Under the pieces are notes generated by a model. That model made no database searches, had not been told where the DNA came from, and worked only from the letters and a program-made list of their open reading frames with translations. This document shows, in pieces, positions 33,069-44,951 of a stretch of 64,000 nucleotides of DNA; positions within the stretch are counted from its first letter, which is position 1, and every line of letters starts with the position of its first letter. Source of the DNA: Alphaproteobacteria bacterium (lineage in GTDB: Bacteria > Pseudomonadota > Alphaproteobacteria > CALKHQ01); NCBI GenBank assembly GCA_041396705.1, contig JAWKYB010000013.1:124001-188000 (forward strand), given 5' to 3'. Made by a program: the position numbers and the translations under genes.

Positions 33069-33995
33069 ATGAGCAGCGTCGCCTCGCATGTCCTGCATGC
33101 CCCGCAGCGCGCCGACGGCGCCTGGCGGCGCTTCGCGGGCCATTGGCCGGCGATGATCAGCCTGGTCGTGATCGTCCTGATGATCGCCAGCGCGGTACTG
33201 GCGCCCGCGGTCGCTGGCTGGCTGGGCATCGACCCCTATGCCGAGGACCTGTTCAACACCTACGGCCCGCCGACGGCCGACAACTGGCTGGGCACCGACG
33301 CCGCCGGCCGCGACGTGCTGGTGCGCCTGCTCCATGCCGGCCGGGTCTCGCTGCTGGTCGGTTTCGTCGGCGCCATCGTCGCCAGCCTGATCGGCACCGT
33401 TGTCGGGCTGGCAGCGGGCTACTATGGCGGGCGGATCGAAAGCGTGCTGATGCGGGTGACCGACGGCGTGATCGCGCTGCCGGTGCTGCCGCTGCTGATC
33501 ATCCTGGCCGCCCTCGACCTCGGCAAGCTGGGGCTGTCGGCGGAATTCGCCCGGTCGGAGGCTGCGGCCATCTGGCGCATCGTGGTGATCGTCGCGCTGT
33601 TCGGCTGGACCACCGCCGCGCGGCTGGTGCGGGCCTCGGCGCTGAGCGTGCGCGAGCGGGAATTCGTGCGTGCCGCCAAGGCGTTGGGCGCCAGCGACCT
33701 GCGCATCGTCGCCACCCATATCCTGCCCAACATCCTGTCGCCGCTGATCGTGGCGACGACGCTGGCGGTCGGCGGCGTGATCCTGGTGGAGTCCGTGCTC
33801 AGCTACCTCGGACTCGGCATCAACCCGCCGACCCCGAGCTGGGGCGGGATGCTGAGCAACGCCGAAGAGACGATCGGGCGTTCGGTCGGCCTGGCGCTGT
33901 ATCCGGGCCTGGCCATCTTCGTCACCGTGCTGGCGTTCAACTTCCTCGGCGACGGCCTGCAGGAGGCGCTGAACCCGCGCCGGACCCGCCGTTGA
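33069..33995 (+). CDS. DppC/OppC-type ABC permease
   Basis: A 308-residue inner-membrane permease. The N-terminal TM is followed by the typical NWLGTDAAGRDVLVRLLHAG segment, and the EAA loop reads REFVRAAKALGASDLRI. A final YLGLGINPPTPSWGGML and FNFLGDGLQEALNPR are textbook OppC features. It ends the operon. The usual OppD/OppF ATPases do not follow; the next gene is a HerA-like ATPase that is not an ABC protein. Confidence 0.9.
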   Translation: MSSVASHVLHAPQRADGAWRRFAGHWPAMISLVVIVLMIASAVLAPAVAGWLGIDPYAEDLFNTYGPPTADNWLGTDAAGRDVLVRLLHAGRVSLLVGFVGAIVASLIGTVVGLAAGYYGGRIESVLMRVTDGVIALPVLPLLIILAALDLGKLGLSAEFARSEAAAIWRIVVIVALFGWTTAARLVRASALSVREREFVRAAKALGASDLRIVATHILPNILSPLIVATTLAVGGVILVESVLSYLGLGINPPTPSWGGMLSNAEETIGRSVGLALYPGLAIFVTVLAFNFLGDGLQEALNPRRTRR

Positions 33996-34109
33996 GGGTC
34001 GCAGAGCGGGTGCGTTCTACAACTTCGCGGCGCTGAAATTAACCGGCCTTTCATGCCCCCGCTGCTAGGCTTCAGGCATGGCGGAGAGAGTGAAGCTGCA
34101 GGTAGCGAA

Positions 34110-35726
34110 ATGGACGGCGGACACGTCGGACAGATAGCCTCGGACGTCGTCGGGCGCGTCGCCAGCGTGTCGGGATCGCAGATGGTGATCCTGGTCACGG
34201 ACCGCGGACGCTATGATGCCGAGGATCCGAATTCCGGCCTGCACGCCGGCCAGATCGTCAAGATTCCGGTTGCCCGCAACTGGGTGTTCGGCCTGGTCAC
34301 TGCGGTCACCGAGCCCACCGCTTCCGTCGCTTCCGCGGACTCGCAGGTCTTTGCCGAGCTCGACCTTCTCGGCGAGGCGTCGCACACCGAATCCGGCGCC
34401 CGCTTCCAGCGCGGCGTGTCGCTGGTGCCGGCGGTCGGCGCGCCGGTCAGCGTCGCCGGCACCGACGACATCGCGACCGTCTACGCCAATGCCGGGCGCT
34501 CGACCGTCAGCATCGGCAAGGTCCACCACGACGACTCGATCCCGGCCACCGTCGCGCCCGACGACCTGCTCGGCAAGCATTTCGCGGTGCTGGGCGGAAC
34601 CGGCACCGGCAAGTCCTGCGCCACCGCGCTGATCCTGCAGCGCATCCTGAAGCGCAACCCGAATGCGCACATCGTGCTGCTCGATCCGCACTGCGAATAC
34701 GCGCCCGCCTTTTTCGGCATGGCCGAGGTGGTCGACAGCACCACGCTGGAACTGCCCTACTGGCTGTTCAGCCTGGAAGAGCTGGCCGCGGTCGTCCTGC
34801 GCACCGACAAGCCGCTGCGCGAGGCGCCGGCGGAGATCAACATCCTGACCACGCTGGTCGTCGCGGCCAAGCGCGCCTACCAGGCGCAGGGCCACGAGGA
34901 GCGCCGCCCGATCACGGTCGACACGCCGGTGCCCTATCGCATCACCGACCTGATGAAGCTGCTGGAAGAGGAGATGGGCCGGCTCGACAAGAGCGAGGCG
35001 CTGACTCCCTATCTGCGGCTCAAGTCGCGGCTGCAGGCGTTGCGCGAGGACGCGCGCTACAGTTTCATGTTCTCCGGCATCGCGCTGCGCGACAACCTCA
35101 GCGCAGTGCTGTCGCGCCTGTTCCGGGTGCCGGTCGACGGCAAGCCGATCACCATCGTCGATCTGTCCGGCCTGCCGTCGGACGTGCTCAGCGTCATCGT
35201 CTCCGTGCTCGGCCGCATCACCTTCGAGTTCGCGCTGTTCAGCAGCCAGTCGATCCCGATCCTGCTGGTCTGCGAGGAGGCCCACCGCTACCTGCCGGAG
35301 CAGGCCGGCGCCGGCTTCGAGCCGACCAAGCGCATCCTGGCGCAGATCGCCAAGGAGGGCCGCAAGTACGGCGTGTCGCTGTGCCTGGTCAGCCAGCGCC
35401 CGGCCGACCTGGCCGCCGGTGCGCTGTCGCAGTGCAGCACCGTGTTCGCCATGCGGTTGACCAGCAAGGCCGACCAGGACTTCGTGCAGGGCACCCTGCC
35501 CGACTGGAGCGGCGGCCTGATGGAGCTGCTGCCGGCCCTGCGCAACGGCGAGGCCATCGCCGTCGGCGAAGGCGTGTCGGTGCCCATGCGCCTGATGTTC
35601 GATTCGCTGCCGCCGGAGAGCCGGCCGCACAGCGCCACCGCCGTGTTCAGCGAACGCTGGCAGGAGGACGACATCACGCCAGAGTTCATCAAGTCGGTCA
35701 TCGGTCGCTGGCGGGACGCGCGATGA
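34110..35726 (+). CDS. HerA-like (DUF87) hexameric ATPase
   Basis: A 538-residue protein. The N-terminal beta-barrel-like HAS region (about 8-135) is followed by Walker A GGTGTGKS at 162-169, Walker B ILLVCEEAHRYLP at about 384-396, and the sensor segment LVSQRPADL at 427-435. HerA-type ATPases form hexamers, translocate DNA and usually pair with the nuclease NurA in end resection. Bacterial homologues also serve in defence pairs (with Sir2, for example). No nuclease partner is adjacent, so the role is open. ATG 34110 is preferred (AGG 8 nt upstream); an in-frame ATG at 34053 lacks a visible ribosome site. Confidence 0.85.
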   Translation: MDGGHVGQIASDVVGRVASVSGSQMVILVTDRGRYDAEDPNSGLHAGQIVKIPVARNWVFGLVTAVTEPTASVASADSQVFAELDLLGEASHTESGARFQRGVSLVPAVGAPVSVAGTDDIATVYANAGRSTVSIGKVHHDDSIPATVAPDDLLGKHFAVLGGTGTGKSCATALILQRILKRNPNAHIVLLDPHCEYAPAFFGMAEVVDSTTLELPYWLFSLEELAAVVLRTDKPLREAPAEINILTTLVVAAKRAYQAQGHEERRPITVDTPVPYRITDLMKLLEEEMGRLDKSEALTPYLRLKSRLQALREDARYSFMFSGIALRDNLSAVLSRLFRVPVDGKPITIVDLSGLPSDVLSVIVSVLGRITFEFALFSSQSIPILLVCEEAHRYLPEQAGAGFEPTKRILAQIAKEGRKYGVSLCLVSQRPADLAAGALSQCSTVFAMRLTSKADQDFVQGTLPDWSGGLMELLPALRNGEAIAVGEGVSVPMRLMFDSLPPESRPHSATAVFSERWQEDDITPEFIKSVIGRWRDAR

Positions 35727-35757
35727 CGCCGAGCCTTCAGCGGGGCCGCTTGCCGCG

Positions 35758-37623
<1,866 letters not shown>

Positions 37624-37632
37624 CGCCGCCGT

Positions 37633-38289
37633 TCAGGCCGCCTGGCGCCGGCGGGGCCGCATGTAGCGATACCACAGCCGATAGCCGGTCAGCAGAACCA
37701 GCGGCGCGAAATGGACCAGCGCCGCCGTCGGGTTGCGCCACTCGTGCAGTGCCGCCCAGTGCAGCAGCGTCAGCACCGCAGCGGCATAGGTCCAGCGCTG
37801 CAGCGGCTTCCACCAGCGCCCCAGCTTGCGCATGGCGAAATCCATCGACGTGGCCGCCAGCGGCAGGAAGATCAGGAAGGCAAGCCAGCCGGTCCAGATG
37901 TAGAAGCGGGCCAGCTCGCCGACCACGCGATCGAGGTCGGCCTTGTCGACCAGATAGAACAGCGTGTGCAGGGCGGCATAGGCGAAGGCCGCCACGCCGA
38001 AATAGCGGCGGTTGCGGACCAGCCAGCGCGGCCCCCGCCAGCCGCGCAGCAGCAGCGCCAGCGGCGTCGCGATCATGGCGACGATCAGCAGGCGGGCCGA
38101 CGTCTCCCCCGACGGATGGACCAGCCGGTGGAACACCCGCGCATCGTCCGATGCAATGGCATCGTTCAGCATCGGCAGGGCCGGCAGCGCCAGCAGCAGC
38201 CACAGCAGATAGGGCGATGTCGCATCGCCCAGACGCACGGCCCGCTGCCGCAAGGATGTCCGGTCCATCGTCGATCGATCCACGCGCAT
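37633..38289 (-). CDS. msrQ: MsrQ-like heme-containing membrane subunit (ferric reductase-like domain)
   Basis: A 218-residue protein with about six TMs. HRLVHPSGE, AFAYAALHTLFYLV and LTLLHWAALHEW contain His residues placed as heme ligands in the MsrQ/YedZ family. MsrQ passes electrons from the quinone pool to MsrP, which repairs oxidised methionine in periplasmic proteins. MsrP, normally adjacent, is not in the window. ATG 38289 is preceded by GGCGGA; ATG 38268 is an alternative start. It is divergent from the two-component operon across 170 nt. Confidence 0.8.
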   Translation of the reverse strand: MRVDRSTMDRTSLRQRAVRLGDATSPYLLWLLLALPALPMLNDAIASDDARVFHRLVHPSGETSARLLIVAMIATPLALLLRGWRGPRWLVRNRRYFGVAAFAYAALHTLFYLVDKADLDRVVGELARFYIWTGWLAFLIFLPLAATSMDFAMRKLGRWWKPLQRWTYAAAVLTLLHWAALHEWRNPTAALVHFAPLVLLTGYRLWYRYMRPRRRQAA

Positions 38290-38459
38290 TGTTTCCGCCC
38301 GCCGCAAACCATAGCCGCCGGCTGTCGCAGATGTGTGCCGCAAGTCGCGCCGCGATGTAACCGACTGTCGCAACGCCGGCGCCAGCGACAGACGGTTACA
38401 ATTGCGTCGCGGCGACGCGGCCGGCACTGCGGCTATGATCCGCGGCCAAAGGAGTGCCG

Positions 38460-39182
38460 ATGACGCGAACGCCCCGAATCCTGGTCGTGGACGATCATCG
38501 CGAGATCCGCGACGCGCTGACCCGCTATCTGGAACGCAACGGCCTTGCCGCCGATGCGGCGGAGAACGCGCAGGCGATGGACCGCAGGCTGGCCGCGGCC
38601 GAATACGACCTGGTCATCCTCGACGTGATGATGCCGGGCGAGGACGGCCTGTCGGTGTGCCGGCGGCTGCGCGTCACCTCCGACATGCCGGTGCTGATGC
38701 TGACCGCGCTCGGCGAGGAAACCGATCGCATCGTCGGCCTGGAGCTCGGCGCCGACGACTACATCGCCAAGCCGTTCAACCCGCGCGAGGTGCTGGCGCG
38801 GATCAAGGCGATCCTGCGCCGCACCGAGCGGCCGGAGCGGTCGGGCGGGACGCTGGGCGGACGCAGGCTGCGTTTCGACCGGTGGACCCTTGACGTGGAC
38901 CGCCGGCTGCTCAGCGACGACGCCGGCACGCAGGTCGCGCTGACCACCGGCGAGTTCCGGCTGTTGACCGCATTGCTGGAGCGGCCGCGGCTGGTGCTGT
39001 CGCGAAACCGGCTGCTCGACCTCACCCAGGGCCGCGACGGCGGACCGTTCGACCGCGCGATCGACAACCAGGTCAGTCGCCTGCGCCGCAAGATCGAGCG
39101 CGACCCGACACAGCCCAGCATCATCGCCACGGTGCGCGGCGGCGGCTACTGCCTGGCCACCGACGTGACCGACGCGCAATGA
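38460..39182 (+). CDS. OmpR-family response regulator
   Basis: A 240-residue regulator. The receiver domain has the acidic pair DD at 11-12, phospho-acceptor Asp55 (LVILDVMMPG) and conserved Lys104 (YIAKPF). The C-terminal winged-helix DNA-binding domain has LTTGEFRLLTALLE and the ATVRGGGYCL wing. The ATG at 38460 is preferred over GTG 38454 because AAAGGAG ends 5 nt upstream. Its stop overlaps the kinase start as ATGA. Target genes are not evident; the divergent msrQ-like gene is a candidate by position. Confidence 0.93.
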   Translation: MTRTPRILVVDDHREIRDALTRYLERNGLAADAAENAQAMDRRLAAAEYDLVILDVMMPGEDGLSVCRRLRVTSDMPVLMLTALGEETDRIVGLELGADDYIAKPFNPREVLARIKAILRRTERPERSGGTLGGRRLRFDRWTLDVDRRLLSDDAGTQVALTTGEFRLLTALLERPRLVLSRNRLLDLTQGRDGGPFDRAIDNQVSRLRRKIERDPTQPSIIATVRGGGYCLATDVTDAQ

Positions 39183-40570
39183 CCGCCCGCCGGGGTCTGC
39201 CGCGCGGCGCGCGCGCCCAGTTGATCCTGCTGCTGCTGGTCGCCTTGGCGCTCGCACAGCTTGGCGGCATCGCTGCTCTGCTCGACGAACGGGCGCGCGC
39301 CGTGCGCTTCGCGGCGGCGAAGGAAGCGGCGAGCCGTCTGGTCAACGTCGCCCGCGAACTGGACAGCACACCGGCGGCGACGGTCGCCACCGTCCTGCGC
39401 GCCGCGGAATCCCATGCGCTGCGGTTCAGCGTGGACGAACGGCCGCTGGCGTCGGCGCCGGATGCCGAGCCGCAGCCGCGACTGACCGACAGGATCGTCC
39501 ACATCGTCGAAGCGCCGCCGCAGCGCGACCTGGGCATTGCGCTGCGCGCGCTCGACCCGCAACGGGACGGCCGGGCAGCGGACGACCGCCGCCGCGCGGC
39601 GGCGGAGGAACTGCTGGTCTCGGCGGCGCTGGCGGACGGCCGCTGGCTCAACGCCCGCTTCGTCCTCGACTTCCCGTCCCTGCAATGGGCGTGGCCGCTG
39701 GCCATCCTGGCCGTCACGGTGGCGCTGGTGGTCGCGGTCGTCTGGGTCTCGGTCGGGCGCATCGTGCGGCCGATGCGGGCGCTGGCCGCGGCCGCGGACC
39801 GGCTGGGCCGCAGCGACAAGCCGGCGCCGCTGCCGCTTTCGGGCCCGACCGAGCTGCGCGGTGCCACCGCCGCCTTCAACGCCATGGCCGACCGCCTGAC
39901 CCGGCTGCTCGACGAGCGCGCGCGGATGCTGGCCGCGGTCGGCCACGACCTCCGCTCGCCGATCACCGCCATGCGCATCCGCCTGGAGATGATCGACGAC
40001 GACGAGACCCGCACGCGCATCGCCAGCTGCCTCGACGAGATCCAGACGCTGGTCGAGGCAGCGCTGGCGCTGGCGCGCGGCGCCAGCGCCGAGGAGCCGC
40101 AGGCGGCGGTCGACCTGGGTGCCTTGCTGGACGAACTGGTGGCGGACCTGCGCGAGCGCGGCGCGCGGGCCAGCCTCGCGGTCGACGCCGAAGTCGTCGT
40201 CGACGCCCGGCCGACGGCGCTGAAGCAGGCGATCCGCAACGTTGCCGAGAACGCCTGCCGCTATGGCGCGGAAGCCCGCATCCGGCTCGAGTGTACCAGC
40301 GGCTTCGCGCGCATCGTGGTCGACGACAGCGGACCGGGCATTCCGGTCGAGGCGCGCCGGCAGGTGTTCGATCCGTTCGTCCGGCTGGAAGGTTCGCGCA
40401 GCCGCGATACCGGCGGCGCCGGCCTCGGCCTGGCCATCGCGCTTACCGTGGTGGAGTCGCACGGCGGCACCATCGCCATCGACGACGCCGACGGCGGCGG
40501 TACCCGCGTGATCATAACGCTGCCGGGTGCGCGGCCCGGCCCGGCGCAGCCGCGCTACCAGACGGTATAG
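39179..40570 (+). CDS. EnvZ-type sensor histidine kinase
   Basis: A 463-residue kinase with TM1 at about 13-33, a periplasmic sensor of about 135 residues, TM2 at about 172-193, HAMP at about 193-245, an H-box GHDLRSPITAM with His256, N-box NVAENACRYG, and G-boxes DSGPGIP and GAGLGLAI. It would phosphorylate the regulator encoded just upstream. It is translationally coupled by the 4-nt ATGA overlap. The 3' end overlaps the convergent SDR gene by 16 nt. Confidence 0.93.
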   Translation: MTARRGLPRGARAQLILLLLVALALAQLGGIAALLDERARAVRFAAAKEAASRLVNVARELDSTPAATVATVLRAAESHALRFSVDERPLASAPDAEPQPRLTDRIVHIVEAPPQRDLGIALRALDPQRDGRAADDRRRAAAEELLVSAALADGRWLNARFVLDFPSLQWAWPLAILAVTVALVVAVVWVSVGRIVRPMRALAAAADRLGRSDKPAPLPLSGPTELRGATAAFNAMADRLTRLLDERARMLAAVGHDLRSPITAMRIRLEMIDDDETRTRIASCLDEIQTLVEAALALARGASAEEPQAAVDLGALLDELVADLRERGARASLAVDAEVVVDARPTALKQAIRNVAENACRYGAEARIRLECTSGFARIVVDDSGPGIPVEARRQVFDPFVRLEGSRSRDTGGAGLGLAIALTVVESHGGTIAIDDADGGGTRVIITLPGARPGPAQPRYQTV

Positions 40571-41331
40571 CCGGCGTCGACCACCACCACGCTGCCGGTC
40601 ATCAGCGACGACGCATCCGAGGCCAGGAACAGAACCACCGAGGCGATCTCCTCGGGCTGGCCGACGCGGGCCATCGGCGTCATCTCCAGCCACATCCTGT
40701 ACCAGTCGGCGTTGTCCATGCCGCGCTTGGTCATGCTGGTCTCGATGTAGGTCGGCGCGATCGCATTGACCCGCACCCCGCGCGTCGCCCATTCGCCGGC
40801 CAGCGACTTGGTCAGCATGTGTACCGCCGCCTTCGACGCGTTGTAGTGCGCCTGCTCCTGCGGCTTGTTGGAGATGATGCCGGACATCGAGCCGATGTTG
40901 ACGATGCTGCCCTTGCCGGCGGCCAGCATGTGGCGCCCGAACGCGCGGTTGCACCAGAACACGCCGTTCAGGTTGATGTCGATGACCTTCAGCCACTCTT
41001 CGTCGGTGGTCTCTTCGGCCCTGGTGTTGATGGCGATGCCGGCGTTGGCCAGCAGGATGTCGACGCGGCCGTGGCTGGCCATGATCCCGTCCGCCGCCGC
41101 GGTGACCATCTGCGGCTTGGTGACGTCGAGCGGCACGAACTGGGCGTCGTAGCCCTTCTTGCGCAGGCTGTCCGCGCCCGGCTCGCCGGTTGCCGGGTCG
41201 ATCTCCGCGATGACGATCCGCGCGCCGCACTCCGCCATCGCCTCGGCGGACGCCAGCCCGATGCCGCGCCCGCCGCCGGTGACCACAGCCACCCGGCCGG
41301 TCAGGTCCGATTTCTCCCGATACAACGCCAT
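40555..41331 (-). CDS. SDR-family oxidoreductase (polyol dehydrogenase-like)
   Basis: A 258-residue classical short-chain dehydrogenase: NAD(P)-binding GGGRGIG near residue 20, NAG, the catalytic Ser in IGSMSG, YNASK, and a VNAIAPTYIET segment. ATG 41331 has AAGGAG 3 nt before it. The gene is divergent from a SorC-type regulator, and the intergenic region holds the TGAGCAATTGCTCA palindrome, so it is probably under the same control as the sugar/polyol operon. The exact substrate is not readable. Confidence 0.88.
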   Translation of the reverse strand: MALYREKSDLTGRVAVVTGGGRGIGLASAEAMAECGARIVIAEIDPATGEPGADSLRKKGYDAQFVPLDVTKPQMVTAAADGIMASHGRVDILLANAGIAINTRAEETTDEEWLKVIDINLNGVFWCNRAFGRHMLAAGKGSIVNIGSMSGIISNKPQEQAHYNASKAAVHMLTKSLAGEWATRGVRVNAIAPTYIETSMTKRGMDNADWYRMWLEMTPMARVGQPEEIASVVLFLASDASSLMTGSVVVVDAGYTVW

Positions 41332-41393
41332 CGTCTCCTTTGTAGCGGCTGCGCAGCGGCGCGGCCGTTGGCTGGCCAGGGTTTCGCAAAAAA

Positions 41394-41407
41394 TGAGCAA
41401 TTGCTCA
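41394..41407. promoter_or_regulatory. perfect palindromic operator TGAGCAATTGCTCA
   Basis: A 14-bp perfect palindrome lies between the divergent SDR and SorC-type regulator genes. A further half-site TGCTCA occurs at 41421-41426. The same TTGCTCA/TGAGCAA halves recur upstream of the sugar ABC operon at 42465-42483. This is the expected placement for autoregulation and regulon control by the SorC-type protein. Confidence 0.6.
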
Positions 41408-41460
41408 CTTTGTGCATTGGTGCTCATATTTCCGGACCGCGATGATGAAGGTTAGCGACG

Positions 41461-42423
41461 TTGGCCGCAACTCCCGATCGACAGCAGCTGAAGCTCGACC
41501 AGGCCGCCCGCGCCGCCTGGCTCTACTACGTTGCCGGCGACACCCAGGAGCAGATCGCCGACAAGCTGGGCATCTCAAGGCCGGCCGCCCAGCGGATGAT
41601 CGCCTTCGCGGTCTCCGAGCGGCTGGTGCGGGTCGAGGTGACCCGGCCGATCGCCAGCTGCGCCGCGCTGGCGGAGACTCTGACCGCCCGGTTCGGCCTG
41701 CAGATCTGCGACGTGCAGCCGTCGGACCCGACCGACCCCGCTTCGATGACCCAGGGCGTGGCGCTGGCCGCGGCGTTGCGGCTGGAGGCGGAGATCGCCA
41801 ATCCGGCCCCGGTGGTGATCGGGCTGACCACCGGGCGCGCGCTCAGAGCCATGGTTGAGCAGGTCACGCCGGCGAGCCGGCCGCAGCACCGGCTGGTCTC
41901 GCTGGTCGGCTCGATCGGCCGCGACGCTTCCGCCAACCGCTTCGAGGTGGTGATGCGGCTGGCCGACCGGCTGGGCTGCCGCTGCTATCCGCGGCCGATG
42001 CCGCTGGTCGCCGAGACCGAGGACGAGCGCAACCTCTATGCCGCCCAGCGCGCCCATCTGACGCTGAACGACCTGGCGGAGAAGGCACGGCTGTCGCTGG
42101 TCGGCATCAGCGACGTCAGCTGGGACGGGCCGTTGCACGTCGACGGCTTCCTGACCGACGAGGAGCTGAACGAGCTGAGCGAGCAGCAGGCGGTGGGCGA
42201 GATCGCCGGCTGGGCGTTCGATCGCGAGGGCCGGCTGATCGACGGCTCGTTCAATCGTCGCGTGCTCAGCGCGCCGCTGCGGCCCGGCCCGGGGCGCACC
42301 GTCGTCGCCATCGGCGGCGGCGCCCGCAAGGTGCAGCCGATCGCCGCGGCCCTGCGCGGCCGGCTGATCAGCGGGCTGATCACCGACGAAGACACCGCCG
42401 CCGCCGTGGTGGCCACGCTGTGA
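41461..42423 (+). CDS. SorC/DeoR-type sugar-responsive transcriptional regulator
   Basis: A 320-residue protein. An N-terminal helix-turn-helix (TQEQIADKLGISRPAAQRMI, about 28-47) is followed by the SorC sugar-binding domain (VVIGLTTGRALRAMV, LVSLVGSIGRDA, GISDVS, VVAIGGGARKVQPIAAAL). Effectors of this class are sugar phosphates or free sugars/polyols. The only in-frame start is TTG 41461, with GAAGG 9 nt upstream; the nearby ATGs at 41442 and 41445 are out of frame. It is flanked by its presumed operators on both sides and likely controls the polyol operon and the divergent SDR. Confidence 0.88.
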   Translation: MAATPDRQQLKLDQAARAAWLYYVAGDTQEQIADKLGISRPAAQRMIAFAVSERLVRVEVTRPIASCAALAETLTARFGLQICDVQPSDPTDPASMTQGVALAAALRLEAEIANPAPVVIGLTTGRALRAMVEQVTPASRPQHRLVSLVGSIGRDASANRFEVVMRLADRLGCRCYPRPMPLVAETEDERNLYAAQRAHLTLNDLAEKARLSLVGISDVSWDGPLHVDGFLTDEELNELSEQQAVGEIAGWAFDREGRLIDGSFNRRVLSAPLRPGPGRTVVAIGGGARKVQPIAAALRGRLISGLITDEDTAAAVVATL

Positions 42424-42464
42424 AATTCCCGGCTTGACTCCCGCAGGGCGAAGGCCGAGCATTT

Positions 42465-42483
42465 TTGCTCAGTGGCTGAGCAA
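42465..42483. promoter_or_regulatory. inverted-repeat operator TTGCTCA-N5-TGAGCAA
   Basis: A perfect inverted repeat with 7-bp arms and spacer GTGGC, centred 51 nt before the binding-protein GTG at 42525. The arms are identical to those of the palindrome upstream of the regulator gene. It is the likely SorC-type regulator site for the sugar ABC operon. Confidence 0.6.
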
Positions 42484-42524
42484 ATGATCTACGGCCACGG
42501 AAAGACCAAGGGAGGATTGAAACC

Positions 42525-43955
<1,431 letters not shown>

Positions 43956-43979
43956 CGCCCGCCACCGCACCGACCGGCA

Positions 43980-44010
43980 CCGAGGGGACCGCAGCAGCCG
44001 GTCCCCTCGG
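43980..44010 (+). other. intercistronic stem-loop after the binding-protein gene
   Basis: CCGAGGGGACC pairs perfectly with GGTCCCCTCGG (11 bp, 9-nt loop). There is no U-tract. Hairpins at this position often protect the upstream binding-protein message and lower permease expression, which would fit here. Attenuation is also possible. Confidence 0.5.
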
Positions 44011-44069
44011 CACCTTCGGCTCGGGCGCCCCCGCATGCATCGGCCCGGCCGCGCCCCAAGGACAGCGCC

Positions 44070-44945
44070 GTGAAATCCAACAAGGTTGGCTGGCTCCTGC
44101 TCTCGCCCACGCTGATCCTGCTCGGCGTGTTCGGCGTGATTCCGTTCCTCTACGTCCTGTTCCTGGCGTTCCAGCAATGGAACCCGTTCGGCGCCAACCC
44201 GAACATGACATATGCCGGCGCCGACAACTTCCGCCGCCTCGTGTTCGACGACGAGTTCCTGTTCTCGGTCGTCGTGACCATGCAGTTCGTGGCGTTCGCG
44301 GTCGTCAGCGAGCTGGTGCTGGGCTACTTCCTGGCACAGGCGCTGCTGCGCGAGTTCCCGGGGCGCGGCTTCTTCCGCACAGTGCACACCCTGCCGCTGA
44401 TCGTGGCGCCGATCGTGGTCGGATCGGTGTGGCGGCTGATGACCACGCCCAGCATCGGCATCATCCCGCACTTCCTGGACGAGTGGTTCGGCTACGACAT
44501 GAACATCGGCCAGAGCGCCACGGCCGCCTTCGTCGTCACCGTGGTGATGGACATCTGGCACTGGACGCCGCTGGTCACGCTGTCGCTGATCGCGGCGCTG
44601 GTTTCGCTTCCGAAGGAACCGTTCGAGCAGGCCCAGATCGACGGCGCCAACAAGCGGCAGATCTTCTGGCACATCACCTTGCCGATGATCCGGCCGGCCA
44701 TCCTCGCCACGCTGTTCATCCGGCTGATGGATGCGCTGCGCACGGTCGACGAGGTCTGGATGCTGACCGGCGGCGGCCCGGGCGCGGCGACGCGCTATGT
44801 CGGGCTGCACATCTGGCGGATCGTGTTCCCGAAGACCGACTACGGCTACGGCTCTGCCATCTCCATCATCGTGCTCTACCTCACCATCGTGATCTGCTGG
44901 CTGCTCTACGTCGCCCTGATCGCGCCGCGCAACACGAGGACCTGA
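44070..44945 (+). CDS. sugar ABC permease (MalF/UgpA/SmoF type)
   Basis: A 291-residue permease with six TMs starting at GTG 44070. The EAA coupling loop reads LPKEPFEQAQIDGANKRQIF, followed by TLPMIRPAIL. The N-terminal GWLLLSPTLILLGVFGVIPF and WMLTGGGPG near the end are typical of this family. It is separated by 6 nt from the second permease. No ATP-binding gene is in this operon. Confidence 0.9.
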   Translation: MKSNKVGWLLLSPTLILLGVFGVIPFLYVLFLAFQQWNPFGANPNMTYAGADNFRRLVFDDEFLFSVVVTMQFVAFAVVSELVLGYFLAQALLREFPGRGFFRTVHTLPLIVAPIVVGSVWRLMTTPSIGIIPHFLDEWFGYDMNIGQSATAAFVVTVVMDIWHWTPLVTLSLIAALVSLPKEPFEQAQIDGANKRQIFWHITLPMIRPAILATLFIRLMDALRTVDEVWMLTGGGPGAATRYVGLHIWRIVFPKTDYGYGSAISIIVLYLTIVICWLLYVALIAPRNTRT

Positions 44946-44951
44946 GCCGCG

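Noticed and set aside
30299..33229. A 976-codon open frame antisense to the peptide ABC genes
   Set aside because: Antisense shadow of GC-rich coding DNA; no recognisable motif.
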